From NCBI GenBank assembly GCA_937905985.1, contig CALCWC010000088.1, positions 1 to 64,000 on the forward strand: 64,000 nucleotides of DNA, read 5' to 3'. The notes under the pieces were generated by a model, which did no database searches, was not told where the DNA came from, and saw only the letters and a list, made by a program, of their open reading frames with translations. Shown here piece after piece: positions 1 to 7,539 of this stretch. The position numbers were made by a program, and so were the translations under genes. Position 1 is the first letter of the stretch. Every line of letters begins with the position of its first letter. The stretch is from an uncultured Verrucomicrobiales bacterium (GTDB lineage: Bacteria > Verrucomicrobiota > Verrucomicrobiia > Verrucomicrobiales > Akkermansiaceae).

Positions 1-26
1 ACAGGAGCTGTGGCGATGCAGGTCAT
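1..26 (-). CDS. 5' tip of a second Rhs-type gene (runs off the window)
   Basis: Only the first eight to nine codons are visible, read leftwards from an ATG at 26-24. They encode the same residues (MTCIATAP) as the start of the Rhs gene at 3555, and the upstream DNA is also shared, so this is the start of a paralogous Rhs cassette lying outside the window. The start codon sits 7 bp after a TATAGA -10 box, as in the other copy. Nothing can be said about its C-terminal domain. Confidence 0.55.
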
Positions 27-33
27 GCGCTTG

Positions 34-64
34 TCTATACCCTATTAAGCACCCAGAAGGCGAA
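34..64 (-). promoter_or_regulatory. Shared accessory promoter, copy 1
   Basis: On the minus strand a TATAGA -10 box (39-34) follows a spacer carrying GGGTGCTTAATAGGG. A degenerate -35 (TCGCCT region) lies about 18 bp further upstream. The spacer sequence itself is conserved at 3563-3592, 22920-22949 and 55101-55130, which is unusual for a plain sigma-70 promoter. Confidence 0.6.
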
Positions 65-99
65 ATGCACAACAGAAAATGCATTTTTTTCAAAAATCT

Positions 100-302
100 T
101 GTTCATTTGGACAACAATACGAGAAGAAAAGGCTTGTTTACGTCAAAAGGTGAATGGCTACTTAGTGTTATATGCATATGAAGTATCTTCAATATAAAGT
201 GTGTTGTGCTTGCTTCGCATCCAATGCCGATATTAAAGCTGGTTGTCGTTGATAAGTACTCCGTGCCACGTCTCCGAAAAAGAGCAAATAACGAGTTTCA
301 TC
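100..302. other. AT-rich intergenic stretch without a recognisable gene
   Basis: This lies between the duplicated Rhs 5' module and the stop of the lipoprotein gene at 303. It is AT-rich and has no reading frame, hairpin or promoter that stands out. Confidence 0.5.
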
Positions 303-971
303 TTAGCAGCCAATGCGCCCAGTCAAAAGCACATAAGAGCCGACGCCGATAAAAGCGACGGTGGAAGATACCACTGTAACAGGAATGTCTACCACAAAGA
401 GAAGCGCTGCTGCGGGGTAGGCAAGAATAGCGGATGGACCAACATGGGCATCTGTTTGTACCAACAAATCCCCATACTTGCCATCGGCTATAGGCATGAG
501 AATAGGATATGCCTTGGCTTGCTGTGGCAGAGTCGTCAACAACTTGGGCTGCGTAATATAGTCCGTCAACTCGTTTTGTCTGCTCCTGACTCGGGAAGCG
601 GTGCGTAACTTACCCGCGAATTCGGGTGATATGGGGAGATAATACTGCCGTTTGTCCTCATGAGAAACATTGGCTATCTGATATGCATGTGCCGTATCCG
701 GTTCACCCTGTATCACTTTCTTGGTGTAGCAGATGCGCGAAACTGGCAGATACCATTGGCCGTCGCATTCATACACATACAGGCGTTTTGTCAACTTCAT
801 GTTGCCTGCGTCGCTTTCTGTGGAAACGCTGTTACTTTCTAACCCGGCGCCTTCATAAGTGCGGGGGTACTCATAGGCTACCTGATGCATGCGAGATACG
901 CACGAGCTCATCCCCAGCGCACACAGAATCGTCAATAATAAGTAAAAAAAGATATGTGTGTTTTTGTTCAT
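303..971 (-). CDS. Predicted lipoprotein of unknown function
   Basis: The 222-residue product has a lipoprotein signal: charged MNKNTH, a hydrophobic stretch and a lipobox ending LGMSSC. It should be lipidated and held in an envelope membrane. The mature part has a basic/polar middle and a hydrophobic segment near the C-terminus (roughly residues 180-215, with AILAYPAAALLFVVDIPVTV), which may insert in the membrane. I do not recognise a family. An upstream Met six codons earlier is possible, but a TACATT -10-like box (983-978) lies 6 bp before this ATG, matching the start geometry of other genes here. It sits in the accessory island beside Rhs genes, and no partner is evident. Confidence 0.65.
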   Translation of the reverse strand: MNKNTHIFFYLLLTILCALGMSSCVSRMHQVAYEYPRTYEGAGLESNSVSTESDAGNMKLTKRLYVYECDGQWYLPVSRICYTKKVIQGEPDTAHAYQIANVSHEDKRQYYLPISPEFAGKLRTASRVRSRQNELTDYITQPKLLTTLPQQAKAYPILMPIADGKYGDLLVQTDAHVGPSAILAYPAAALLFVVDIPVTVVSSTVAFIGVGSYVLLTGRIGC

Positions 972-1496
972 GGTCGAAATGTAATACACTTAAACGTAAG
1001 ACACGAACAGTTTGACATAAATTTGAATAAATACAAGTCTTATTTTAGTTTTTTATTCTTGAGCACACGTGTGTCCCAAAGATTTTTTCCGAGAGACGCA
1101 AGTGCCGATAAATCCAAGTATAACATTCGACCTTTTTCTCTATCTCATAAAACGTATTTATGGAAAATACACGACAATTATTCCAATGCAGACTTGTTAT
1201 TAAGGCTTTACAAAACGCATTAACTTTACCCATTAGCATTCACATTGAGTTCGATTTGGAATAAACGTGTTGCACTCTGGTGAACTTGTTGCCCCAAGTA
1301 GGGGGGATTTCCGTTTTTGAGTAACGGAAGTACACAATACAATTAAAATGATTACATTTCATCGAGAATCTGTTAGTCAGGAAATCATTACATCGAGGTA
1401 TAATTCCTACCTCGATGTAATGACATATTTAGCTTGGAACCAGCTTAAGATAGTTCATGATTTCTTTCTTCTTATCACCAATTTCTTATTTCTTGG
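972..1496. other. AT-rich intergenic region containing one long hairpin
   Basis: No convincing gene lies between the lipoprotein start and the stop of the candidate immunity gene. The notable element is the 16-bp perfect inverted repeat at 1385-1423, listed separately. A partial direct echo of its left arm (GATTACATTTCATCGAG) lies just upstream near 1350. Confidence 0.5.
1385..1423. repeat. Perfect 16-bp inverted repeat with 7-nt loop
   Basis: The left arm TCATTACATCGAGGTA (1385-1400) and right arm TACCTCGATGTAATGA (1408-1423) are perfectly complementary around a TAATTCC loop. It lies about 75 bp past the end of the candidate immunity gene. No T-run follows on either strand, so it is not a textbook terminator. 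A recombination or protein-binding site is possible. Confidence 0.8.
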
Positions 1497-2195
1497 TTAA
1501 TTGTTTAAAAAGTTTTTGATATTAGTTTCTATTGAATCAGCTAGAAGTCCATCTATGCTCGTGATTTTATCTTCAAATAACTGAAGTAAATCCAAAAATG
1601 AAGTTATGTCATAGTCGTCACCAAATACACCTTCTTCGTTATGCATTATGGTAAACACACAATCCAAAACATCTAGGATTTGAAACCAGATATCTTCCAG
1701 TATAGATGAGCAATTTGTATATTTGCTGATACTCCCATTTTTTAATAAATCACTACATATCTCACACAGATTCTCTAAATGATCCAACATCCAAACTTTG
1801 GTTGATATCGCTCTTGTACACTGATGTGCTAAATCGATCCCCTCTACTCTTACTATATCATCCCACTCTCTCTTAATCGGAGAGAAGAAACTCAAACATG
1901 ATGAGCATAAGAAATACAGTTTTTGGATAGGACAACTATAGTAAATCTGCATATTTATACCGCTGTTGAATTCTTTTAGTTCTTTATATAAGTTATTAAT
2001 TATTTCATAAAGAACTATGTTTACTTCACTTAGTGTATTTGGGGAGAGCCCGAGTAACTCGGACTCTTCCCATTTACATATGATTTGAGAGTTTTTCCCA
2101 ACGTATACGGATGGTTCAATTCCCCTCTTCTGAAAAATTTTCAAAAGAGCTTCCACATTTACCATACGAGGACGATATAGAGCTAAACTTATCAT
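1497..2195 (-). CDS. Hypothetical protein, candidate Rhs immunity protein
   Basis: The product is ~233 residues, mostly helical-looking, acidic in its C-terminal half and ending in FLNN. It is AT-rich like the distal part of the Rhs gene just upstream and unlike the GC-rich core. The open frame extends back into the Rhs coding end, but the extra N-terminal residues look like out-of-frame translation, so MISLALYRPR (2195) or MVNVEALLKI (2165) is the likelier start. A small gene directly after a variable Rhs C-terminus, on the same strand with about 80 bp between, is the classical position of the cognate immunity gene. Function is inferred from position only, as I recognise no family. Confidence 0.55.
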   Translation of the reverse strand: MISLALYRPRMVNVEALLKIFQKRGIEPSVYVGKNSQIICKWEESELLGLSPNTLSEVNIVLYEIINNLYKELKEFNSGINMQIYYSCPIQKLYFLCSSCLSFFSPIKREWDDIVRVEGIDLAHQCTRAISTKVWMLDHLENLCEICSDLLKNGSISKYTNCSSILEDIWFQILDVLDCVFTIMHNEEGVFGDDYDITSFLDLLQLFEDKITSIDGLLADSIETNIKNFLNN

Positions 2196-2277
2196 TTTAC
2201 ATTTAAAATTGATGACGCAAAAAGTAATGCTGCTGCAGCCGCGGCTCCCGTGCCGCCAGACAATACAACGCATAGAG

Positions 2278-3555
2278 CTAGAAGACCGACTGCAGCAAAG
2301 TGCCGACAACCATTATGGTTTCACCGCTGGGAATAGGAGTTCTTGAATAACTAGGCTGTTCTTCAGTTTCGCGACGTTCAGCTTTGATGCGAGTATTTTT
2401 AGGTCTGAATAGAGGTTTTTCTCTAACGCAATATTTATCGAACAAAGGCGGGGTACTCTTATCACACGAATGTTTATAAAAGTATGCACTACCTCCTCCT
2501 TGAAGTCTAGTGGAAATGTAGCCTGGAGGACAATGACATTCCCAATCACACGTATCATCATCATTATAACATGTAATATCACATATCATAGGAACAGTAT
2601 CTGGCACAAATCCGATAAAATCAGTATTCTTCAAAGGATTGTTACGGACATAAAGATATAAGTTCTCGGGACTAAAAATAAAGCTTGTATATGCATCCCT
2701 GCTTAACCATCGCCCGTCATTAGGAGAATAATATCTTTGGTTATAATACACGAGTTTTGTCTCTGTGTCAAAAAACTCCCCACCCCATTGAAACGGTTGT
2801 TCAACATCACCGACACTACTTACTAATCCATATGGAGAATATGTATACGTTGCCCGTATATATCCTGATTGACCAAATATCTCACACGTATTTTTAGTTA
2901 CATCCCATCCATATGTATACCATGTAGCATCTTTTTGGATTGCAAGCGGACGTGTTGCTTCAGGCTGCGTCGGATCCCATGTAATGAACCAGATGCAGGG
3001 GTGGGCGGGGCGCAGTAGGTCGCAGCATGCAATTTGCAAGTATCCGCGGTACAGGTAGCGCTGGTGGAGGGTGACGGTGCCGTTCTCCGTGACTTTCTTC
3101 GTGGCTCGGCGGCCCATGTAGTCATAGGTACATTCCACGCTCACGCTGTTGTCGTCCTTGGTGAAAAGCACGGGGCGGTTCTTGGCGTTATAGGTCACGT
3201 TCCAGATGCCCGTGCTTGTCTTGACGCGGGTCTGGTTGCCGTCGTCATCGTAGGTGGGCGTGAAGACATCGTGCGTCTCGTCCTCGATGGCGGTGTACTG
3301 GTTGAGCTGGTTAGCGTATGCTTTCTTGTTGCTTGCCACGCCAGAGCTGCTTGCAGCGGCGGCGCGGTCGTAGTCCCATCCGTTAAGCCCGGTGCCGTCC
3401 ACCACGTCGCTGATGAGTTCGCTCCTGTCGTTGTAGGTGAACACATCGTTGCGGGTGGCACCCTGCCGCGCGAGCGTGCGGGAAGTCGGGCGGCCCAGTG
3501 TGTCGTACTGGTACGCGCGGCGGGGTGAAACAGGAGCTGTGGCGATGCAGGTCAT
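2278..3555 (-). CDS. Short Rhs-repeat protein with polymorphic C-terminus
   Basis: The 425-residue product has YD-repeat sequence from its start (QYDTLGRPTSR, TYDYMGRRATKK). It then has the Rhs-associated core signature: YYNQRYYSPNDGRWLSRDAY, later NLYLYVRNNPLKNTDFIGF, around residues 265-315. The last ~110 residues are a distinct cysteine-rich tail, as in polymorphic toxins where this part carries the effector. Full Rhs proteins usually exceed 1000 residues, so this is an orphan tip or displaced cassette. It has its own promoter and a near-leaderless ATG at 3555, and no signal peptide is visible. The 5' half is GC-rich while the part below about 2950 is AT-rich, so the tail was probably acquired. 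No toxin family was recognised. Confidence 0.8.
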   Translation of the reverse strand: MTCIATAPVSPRRAYQYDTLGRPTSRTLARQGATRNDVFTYNDRSELISDVVDGTGLNGWDYDRAAAASSSGVASNKKAYANQLNQYTAIEDETHDVFTPTYDDDGNQTRVKTSTGIWNVTYNAKNRPVLFTKDDNSVSVECTYDYMGRRATKKVTENGTVTLHQRYLYRGYLQIACCDLLRPAHPCIWFITWDPTQPEATRPLAIQKDATWYTYGWDVTKNTCEIFGQSGYIRATYTYSPYGLVSSVGDVEQPFQWGGEFFDTETKLVYYNQRYYSPNDGRWLSRDAYTSFIFSPENLYLYVRNNPLKNTDFIGFVPDTVPMICDITCYNDDDTCDWECHCPPGYISTRLQGGGSAYFYKHSCDKSTPPLFDKYCVREKPLFRPKNTRIKAERRETEEQPSYSRTPIPSGETIMVVGTLLQSVF

Positions 3556-3628
3556 GCGCTTGTCTATACCCTATTAAGCACCCAAAAGGCAAAATGTACG
3601 ACAAAAAAATGCATTTTTTTCAAAAAAA
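3530..3628. repeat. Direct repeat, copy B (Rhs 5' end plus promoter)
   Basis: Second copy of the module at 1-99. It covers the first eight Rhs codons, the conserved promoter and a following T/A-rich tract that includes GCATTTTTTT. Confidence 0.85.
3563..3592 (-). promoter_or_regulatory. Shared accessory promoter, copy 2 (Rhs gene)
   Basis: The minus strand reads TTGCCT (3592-3587), an 18-bp spacer containing GGGTGCTTAATAGGG, and TATAGA (3568-3563). The Rhs ATG follows 7 bp later, predicting an mRNA with essentially no leader. Confidence 0.65.
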
Positions 3629-3724
3629 TCGCGGCGTGTTTGTAAGGTGTCAAATTCCAATGCGTAAGAACGGAAGAAGATTTCGGGTGTTTTGGCATAA
3701 TTCGCGTCCAATTGCCCATCTTCC

Positions 3725-4075
3725 TCACTTTGTCTCGAAAAGCACCCCCTCTACCTCCTCTGCGGGGCGGTTGAGGAGGGCAAGGCACTCGTAGATGGTG
3801 TCGGGCCGGATGCCGCACCTGCGAGCCAGTTCATGAGGGGAGGAAAACACGCCCCTCTCCAGCAAGTCTTCCAGAAAGATGGCATTGGCCATCATGCGAG
3901 CCCGGCGCGAGGGGCGTTCTCCTTTCTTTAGAGCCGCTTCCGCCATGTCGTCCTCCGCAGTCCTGTTGCGGATCACCTTCCGCGCGTTGGAGTTGAACTC
4001 GACCACCACCGGGCAAAGGTAGGAGCCGTCTGGCAGCGTTTGCCTAGTTTTCTGTCTGTTGGGAAGGATGTTCAT
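3725..4075 (-). CDS. Small HTH protein encoded after the serine recombinase
   Basis: The 116-residue product starts MNILPNRQKTR and has a basic middle (KKGERPSRRARMM). Its C-terminal helix-turn-helix-like segment is ELARRCGIRPDTIYECLALL. Its ATG overlaps the recombinase stop as ATGA at 4075-4072, so the two are translationally coupled. Large serine recombinases are often followed by a small ORF with this layout (basic linker, then an ELAR...GIT-like HTH), thought to help DNA recognition. That comparison is from memory of the arrangement. The gene itself seems intact although its partner is truncated. Confidence 0.6.
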   Translation of the reverse strand: MNILPNRQKTRQTLPDGSYLCPVVVEFNSNARKVIRNRTAEDDMAEAALKKGERPSRRARMMANAIFLEDLLERGVFSSPHELARRCGIRPDTIYECLALLNRPAEEVEGVLFETK

Positions 4076-4752
4076 ACGGCTCTCTTTATGATGAATGCAG
4101 ATTTGTCCGGCAGCCACGTCACAGACTCGAAAGCCGCCTTGAACACTGCGGCAAGCTCGTTCGTGTCCAGCTTGTCGAGCACCATGCCCAAGTTGAATAC
4201 GCAGTCTCCCACCAGAGCCGGGTTCCATTCGGGCAGAGCCTGCACCATGGCGGCGGGGAGGTCGCAGTCGTCCGCGATAAAGGCAGGTTCACCCTTGAGA
4301 TAGTCCTCAACGGCATCCGCGTTTAGGTTGGTGCAGTCGCACGCGTGCCTGCCGTCTGCCACCTTGCGAGCGCAAGCGTAGTAGCGGTGCATTTTCCCGT
4401 TCTTCACGGTGTACGTAATGGACATGGCGCCCACGCATTTGCCGCATTTGAGCAAGCCGCGCAGCGGGAAGGGAACGGGAGAGTTCTTCTCCCTTGTGCG
4501 CGTCTTGGCAGCGGAGTCCACGAGCCTCTGCACCCGTTTCCAAAGGGCGCGGTTGACAATAGCCTCGTGTTTCCCCTCGAAAAGCTGGTCGTGGTATGGA
4601 ACATATCCGGCGTAGACCGGAGCGCGGAGCATTTTTTCAATTTGCGCAGTCCTCCATTTGCCCTGCCTTTTGGCAATGGTGCTGACATAGGGAACACCGT
4701 CAGCATTGAGTGTGGCGGCAATTTCCCTGGGAAAGAACCCGTTGTCGCGCAT
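4072..4752 (-). pseudogene. Large serine recombinase, N-terminus missing
   Basis: The remaining 226 residues hold the Recombinase domain (starting NGFFPREIAATLNADGVP, then a VYAGYV-type segment). A zinc ribbon follows (CGKCVGAMSITY, later YYACARK and HACDC) and then the C-terminal region. The catalytic resolvase domain with its serine nucleophile, normally ~140 residues at the N-terminus, is absent. In-frame stop codons lie directly upstream of 4752, where sequence switches to an oppositely oriented SDR gene fragment. The protein therefore cannot catalyse recombination. It marks a decayed integrative element. A chimeric assembly at this junction cannot be excluded. Confidence 0.8.
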
Positions 4753-5059
4753 GGCGGGTCAATCCATATACGCAGCCAGCAAGGCGGCTCTTATGGCATA
4801 CATGAAGGTTCTTGCCTTAGAGCTCGGCTCCAAAGGAATACGAGCCAATTGCATATTACCCGGCATGGTATATACGCCTCTTATCCAACAGGGCGTATTT
4901 GATGAGGAAATGCTAAAGATGGACATGGCTAAGTATCCGCTTAAGCGATACGGGCAGCCAGAGGAAGTGGCGCATCTAGCAGCCTTCCTGCTTTCCGATG
5001 CGGCTTCTTGGATTTGCGGTGCCAACTATGTGATAGATGGTGGTCTCGCGCGACGGTGA
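4751..5059 (+). pseudogene. C-terminal fragment of an SDR-family oxidoreductase
   Basis: The frame reads MAGQSIYAASKAALMAY, which is the YxxxK active-site region of short-chain dehydrogenases. It continues through GIRANCILPGMVYTPL, a helix rich in substrate-loop residues, and ends AASWICGANYVIDGGLARR, the typical SDR C-terminus. The Rossmann half with the TGxxxGIG nucleotide-binding motif is absent. Homology begins exactly where the inverted recombinase remnant begins (about 4751), so a rearrangement or insertion cut the gene there. With no NAD(P)-binding site it cannot be a functional enzyme. Confidence 0.8.
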
Positions 5060-5060
5060 C

Positions 5061-5381
5061 GCGGCTGAAGGGGTATCGCCTATTTCTGAGCTACAGGAGT
5101 GCGAGCATGCGATCATCGCGAGCGATAGCGAATCGTATCTCGCTGCGACCACGCACCCGCCAGTGACGAGAACCAGCTCTTTGGAAGAGCTGACCCTCCT
5201 GAACCATCGCGCACGCGGCTACGTGGACTGCGGCAGCACCTTCGTCACCGTTCCCGAACACGGCGAAAACGTCGGCCCGGTGATCTACTTCCACATGTAC
5301 GAGGTTCCCGAACCCTCCACCAGCACGCTTTCCCTGCCGGCGCTTGCGGCACTCGCCACCCGCCGCAGGAGGTCGCGATGA
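5061..5381 (+). pseudogene. Orphan C-terminal tail with PEP-CTERM-like sorting signal
   Basis: This frame ends with VPEPSTSTLSLPALAALATRR plus more basic residues: the VPEP motif, a hydrophobic helix and an arginine cluster of a PEP-CTERM signal. Such tails sit on exported proteins of Verrucomicrobiota and relatives. Only about 100 residues precede it, there is no signal peptide, and the frame opens inside the SDR fragment. I read it as the 3' remnant of a larger exported protein fused to other debris. The exact left boundary of the homology is not visible. Confidence 0.6.
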
Positions 5382-5660
5382 GAGGTAAAACAGGACAATC
5401 GCAGGGCTGAGCAAAAAATGTTAGATTTTTTTGCAAGTGATTAGTCGATAGACTATTGCATGCGATATTACTGTATTACATAATAAAAAAGTTCTTGCAC
5501 GGAGTTTGAGGTCGTGTTAGAAAGGAGAGTGCTTCACGTTTATAGCCGCCCAACAGTTGGGCAGCGGCGTGGAGTGAGAACATCAAAATGCACGAAGGCA
5601 ACACAATAAGATTATATTAAATACTTTAATCAATAATATCCACTAAACAAATTTATAATT
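5382..5660. other. Intergenic region with a short palindrome
   Basis: No gene is seen. GCCCAAC and GTTGGGC (5548-5562) form a 7-bp palindrome around one base. The sequence turns strongly AT-rich after about 5590, marking the start of the next cassette. No clear -35/-10 pair could be assigned for the gene at 5661. Confidence 0.5.
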
Positions 5661-6164
5661 ATGAAACCAAAAATTAGCATTACAGAATTGGATGATGATA
5701 GTCGCGACTTGCTTTTAAAGCCTGATTTAATTAAACTTCGCGAAGATCATGATATTATTATAATGCCGCTTGAAGAAAGTAATGGAAAACAACTATTCTC
5801 TGAATATGCTCAGGATTTTTTGATGTTTGTTCGCGATAATAATCCTGAAACTAAAATTGCTGCCTATAGCCATGGCAATGAAGAAATAGAAGAAAAGTGT
5901 TCTGTCTTTATTGAATTAGGACGTTTTCTTATCGAAACTGGGATTGGTCCTGCAATAATTGAAATGATTATTAAATACGCTCTTGAAAAGCTGAAATGCA
6001 TGGGAAGAGAGACAAACTCAAGCAGCGAAGATGAAGCAGTCAGGTTTTCATTAATTACGAATGACGAGAAAGAGAACAAAAAGCTCGAGATCTGCTATTC
6101 GGGCTCTGTTCAAGGAATCGAAGCGGTACAATCTCTTATCAAAACAATCCAAAACAATGATTGA
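5661..6164 (+). CDS. Hypothetical protein of an AT-rich two-gene cassette
   Basis: The 167-residue product is acidic at its N-terminus (ITELDDDSRD) and unlike its neighbours in base composition. A hydrophobic helix (LGRFLIETGIGPAIIEMIIKYALEKL, here spanning about residues 92-117) could be amphipathic or membrane-associated. A C-terminal beta-like segment (KKLEICYSGS) and a helix (GIEAVQSLIKTI) follow. The order of hydrophobic helix, beta hairpin, then helix recalls small effector-associated components of conflict systems such as EACC1, but this is a weak visual resemblance. The stop overlaps the next start by 8 bp, so the two proteins are coupled in translation. Function unknown. Confidence 0.65.
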   Translation: MKPKISITELDDDSRDLLLKPDLIKLREDHDIIIMPLEESNGKQLFSEYAQDFLMFVRDNNPETKIAAYSHGNEEIEEKCSVFIELGRFLIETGIGPAIIEMIIKYALEKLKCMGRETNSSSEDEAVRFSLITNDEKENKKLEICYSGSVQGIEAVQSLIKTIQNND

Positions 6165-6948
6165 CAAAGATACAATTCTAGAAAATTGCAAGAATACGAA
6201 ATGCGATTTGGAAGAACTGTGTGCTCTGATAGCTAATGAACTAGACTCAGCACGCGGATCCGCGCCTGAAAGTGAACTCAATAAACTATGGGCACTCCAC
6301 GAAGTTGTGACTATTCACAAATTGTTTTTGGATACATACAAACTACTCAAAGAAGGTAACTATTACGCAGCATGGTGTAAAGCGGAAAAAGTAGAAATAA
6401 GTTGCTTAATCTTGGAGAACAATGATACAGAACTGTATAAGTCGGTAGAAAAACTGGCATCTGTTGTCGAGTCTCTACAATCAATTTATCCATACAAGAT
6501 ATTTGCTAGCCACGTCGCAAGAATAAGCAAGGAAGAATGTTCGATATGTCACAAAACACGAGAAATCAATAATCCATGTGGGCATCGTGTTGGAAAGGTG
6601 TACAATGGTGAAGTGTGCTACAATATCGTAAAAGATTTCAAATTCATGGGAGTAGACTTGGTTAGAAATCCCGTCAACAAATCCTGCGTGGTTTTCTTGG
6701 TTGATGAGGATAATCCTGGCAAGGACTTGTACAATTACTCCGCTGTTGCTTATCTTATGAAGCATTGGCATTCACCATATCAATATTGGACGTGCCAAAT
6801 AGAATATAATCATATTCCAGCAACTAAATATCCTAATCTTAATGACGGCGATATGTGTCCATGCCGTTCCGGGAAAAAATTCGCTGAATGCTGTAAGCAC
6901 GATGAATTAGGCATAAAACAAAAAAATTATCACTTCAATTTTACCTGA
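6157..6948 (+). CDS. SEC-C zinc-motif protein
   Basis: The product is 264 residues, starting MIDKDTILENC at 6157. The longer open frame begins inside the upstream gene in another frame and is rejected. A helical N-terminal ~120 residues is followed by a likely zinc site (CSICHKTREINNPCGHRVG, then a later Cys in GEVCYN). An alpha/beta stretch comes next, and a C-terminal SEC-C motif (MCPCRSGKKFAECCKHDE). SEC-C motifs bind zinc and occur in SecA and in many accessory proteins of mobile or defence loci. With the preceding gene it forms a compact AT-rich cassette between a dead recombinase and an Abi gene. A defence role is a guess from neighbourhood. Confidence 0.7.
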   Translation: MIDKDTILENCKNTKCDLEELCALIANELDSARGSAPESELNKLWALHEVVTIHKLFLDTYKLLKEGNYYAAWCKAEKVEISCLILENNDTELYKSVEKLASVVESLQSIYPYKIFASHVARISKEECSICHKTREINNPCGHRVGKVYNGEVCYNIVKDFKFMGVDLVRNPVNKSCVVFLVDEDNPGKDLYNYSAVAYLMKHWHSPYQYWTCQIEYNHIPATKYPNLNDGDMCPCRSGKKFAECCKHDELGIKQKNYHFNFT

Positions 6949-7539
6949 TTTATAGTAAACATAGGTCGAGAATTATTGACACTAATACATTTATGTTTAC
7001 CTCAACCTGCGACACAGGCTACGCTTCGCTCCCCTCCTCTTGATCGACGCAGAGAAAACGGTGCATCAGCTGGGTGCATATGAGTCGCCCATTCGCAAGC
7101 ATTATATGAAAACCCATATTGCAGGGAGGGCGATAATGGCGTGTGTCTGCCCTGCCATGCAGCAAGATTCCGTGGTTAGTCGGCGGGCGCGGTTGGGGTG
7201 GTTGGTGTCACGAACCACCCCAGCACGCGGGGTTATGGGGATTCCGTCTTTGCGCGTTGCGCTACGCCGTGACAAGTGGTGGGCATGCAGGGGTATGGAT
7301 GTTGGCGTGTATCCACACCGCGCGAGGCGGCGTTGCGTGCCGAGTCGTATCGGGCGTGGTTACCCCCAGGGCTGACGCCCTGGGCTCGAAAAAGTTGACG
7401 CCTCAGGGAGGCTCAAATAGAGGCGTTCCGCCGCCGCACTGGGGGCTTTGGCGTGACCCATCTACGGCTAACGCATTCCGTCTCCGCTAAAGCTACGCCG
7501 AGACGAGACGCCGAGACAGGCAGGGTGGTGCGGGAGTGG
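6949..7539. other. Non-coding, structure-rich stretch between cassette and abi gene
   Basis: The open frames here are GC-skewed with no recognisable protein features. After about 7100 the DNA is GC-rich and full of short inverted elements. These include the hairpin at 7365-7384 and CGTCTC...GAGACG arms around 7480-7510. It may be decayed coding sequence or hold a structured RNA near the HEPN gene that ends at 7540. Confidence 0.45.
7365..7384. repeat. Strong hairpin (8-bp stem)
   Basis: CCCAGGGC and GCCCTGGG pair around a TGAC loop. It resembles repeat-associated palindromes, but only one copy is seen in the window. It lies 155 bp beyond the stop of the Abi_2 gene. Confidence 0.7.

Larger units (their letters stand above)
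1..99. repeat. Direct repeat, copy A (Rhs 5' end plus promoter)
   Basis: These ~99 bases match 3530-3628 at a constant offset of 3529. The first ~54 are identical, followed by scattered substitutions through an A/T-rich tail. The repeat covers the first Rhs codons and their promoter, so the whole 5' module was duplicated. The window beginning inside a repeat may also reflect an assembly break. Confidence 0.85.

Noticed and set aside
1385..1423. Integron attC-like site.
   Set aside because: The arms are perfectly complementary, lacking the mismatched extrahelical bases and GTTRRRY core of attC sites, and no integrase gene is seen.
7040..7490. Two overlapping open frames in the gene-free stretch before the abi gene.
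   Set aside because: The translations are Trp/Arg/Gly-rich with no domain features and the DNA is dominated by short inverted elements.
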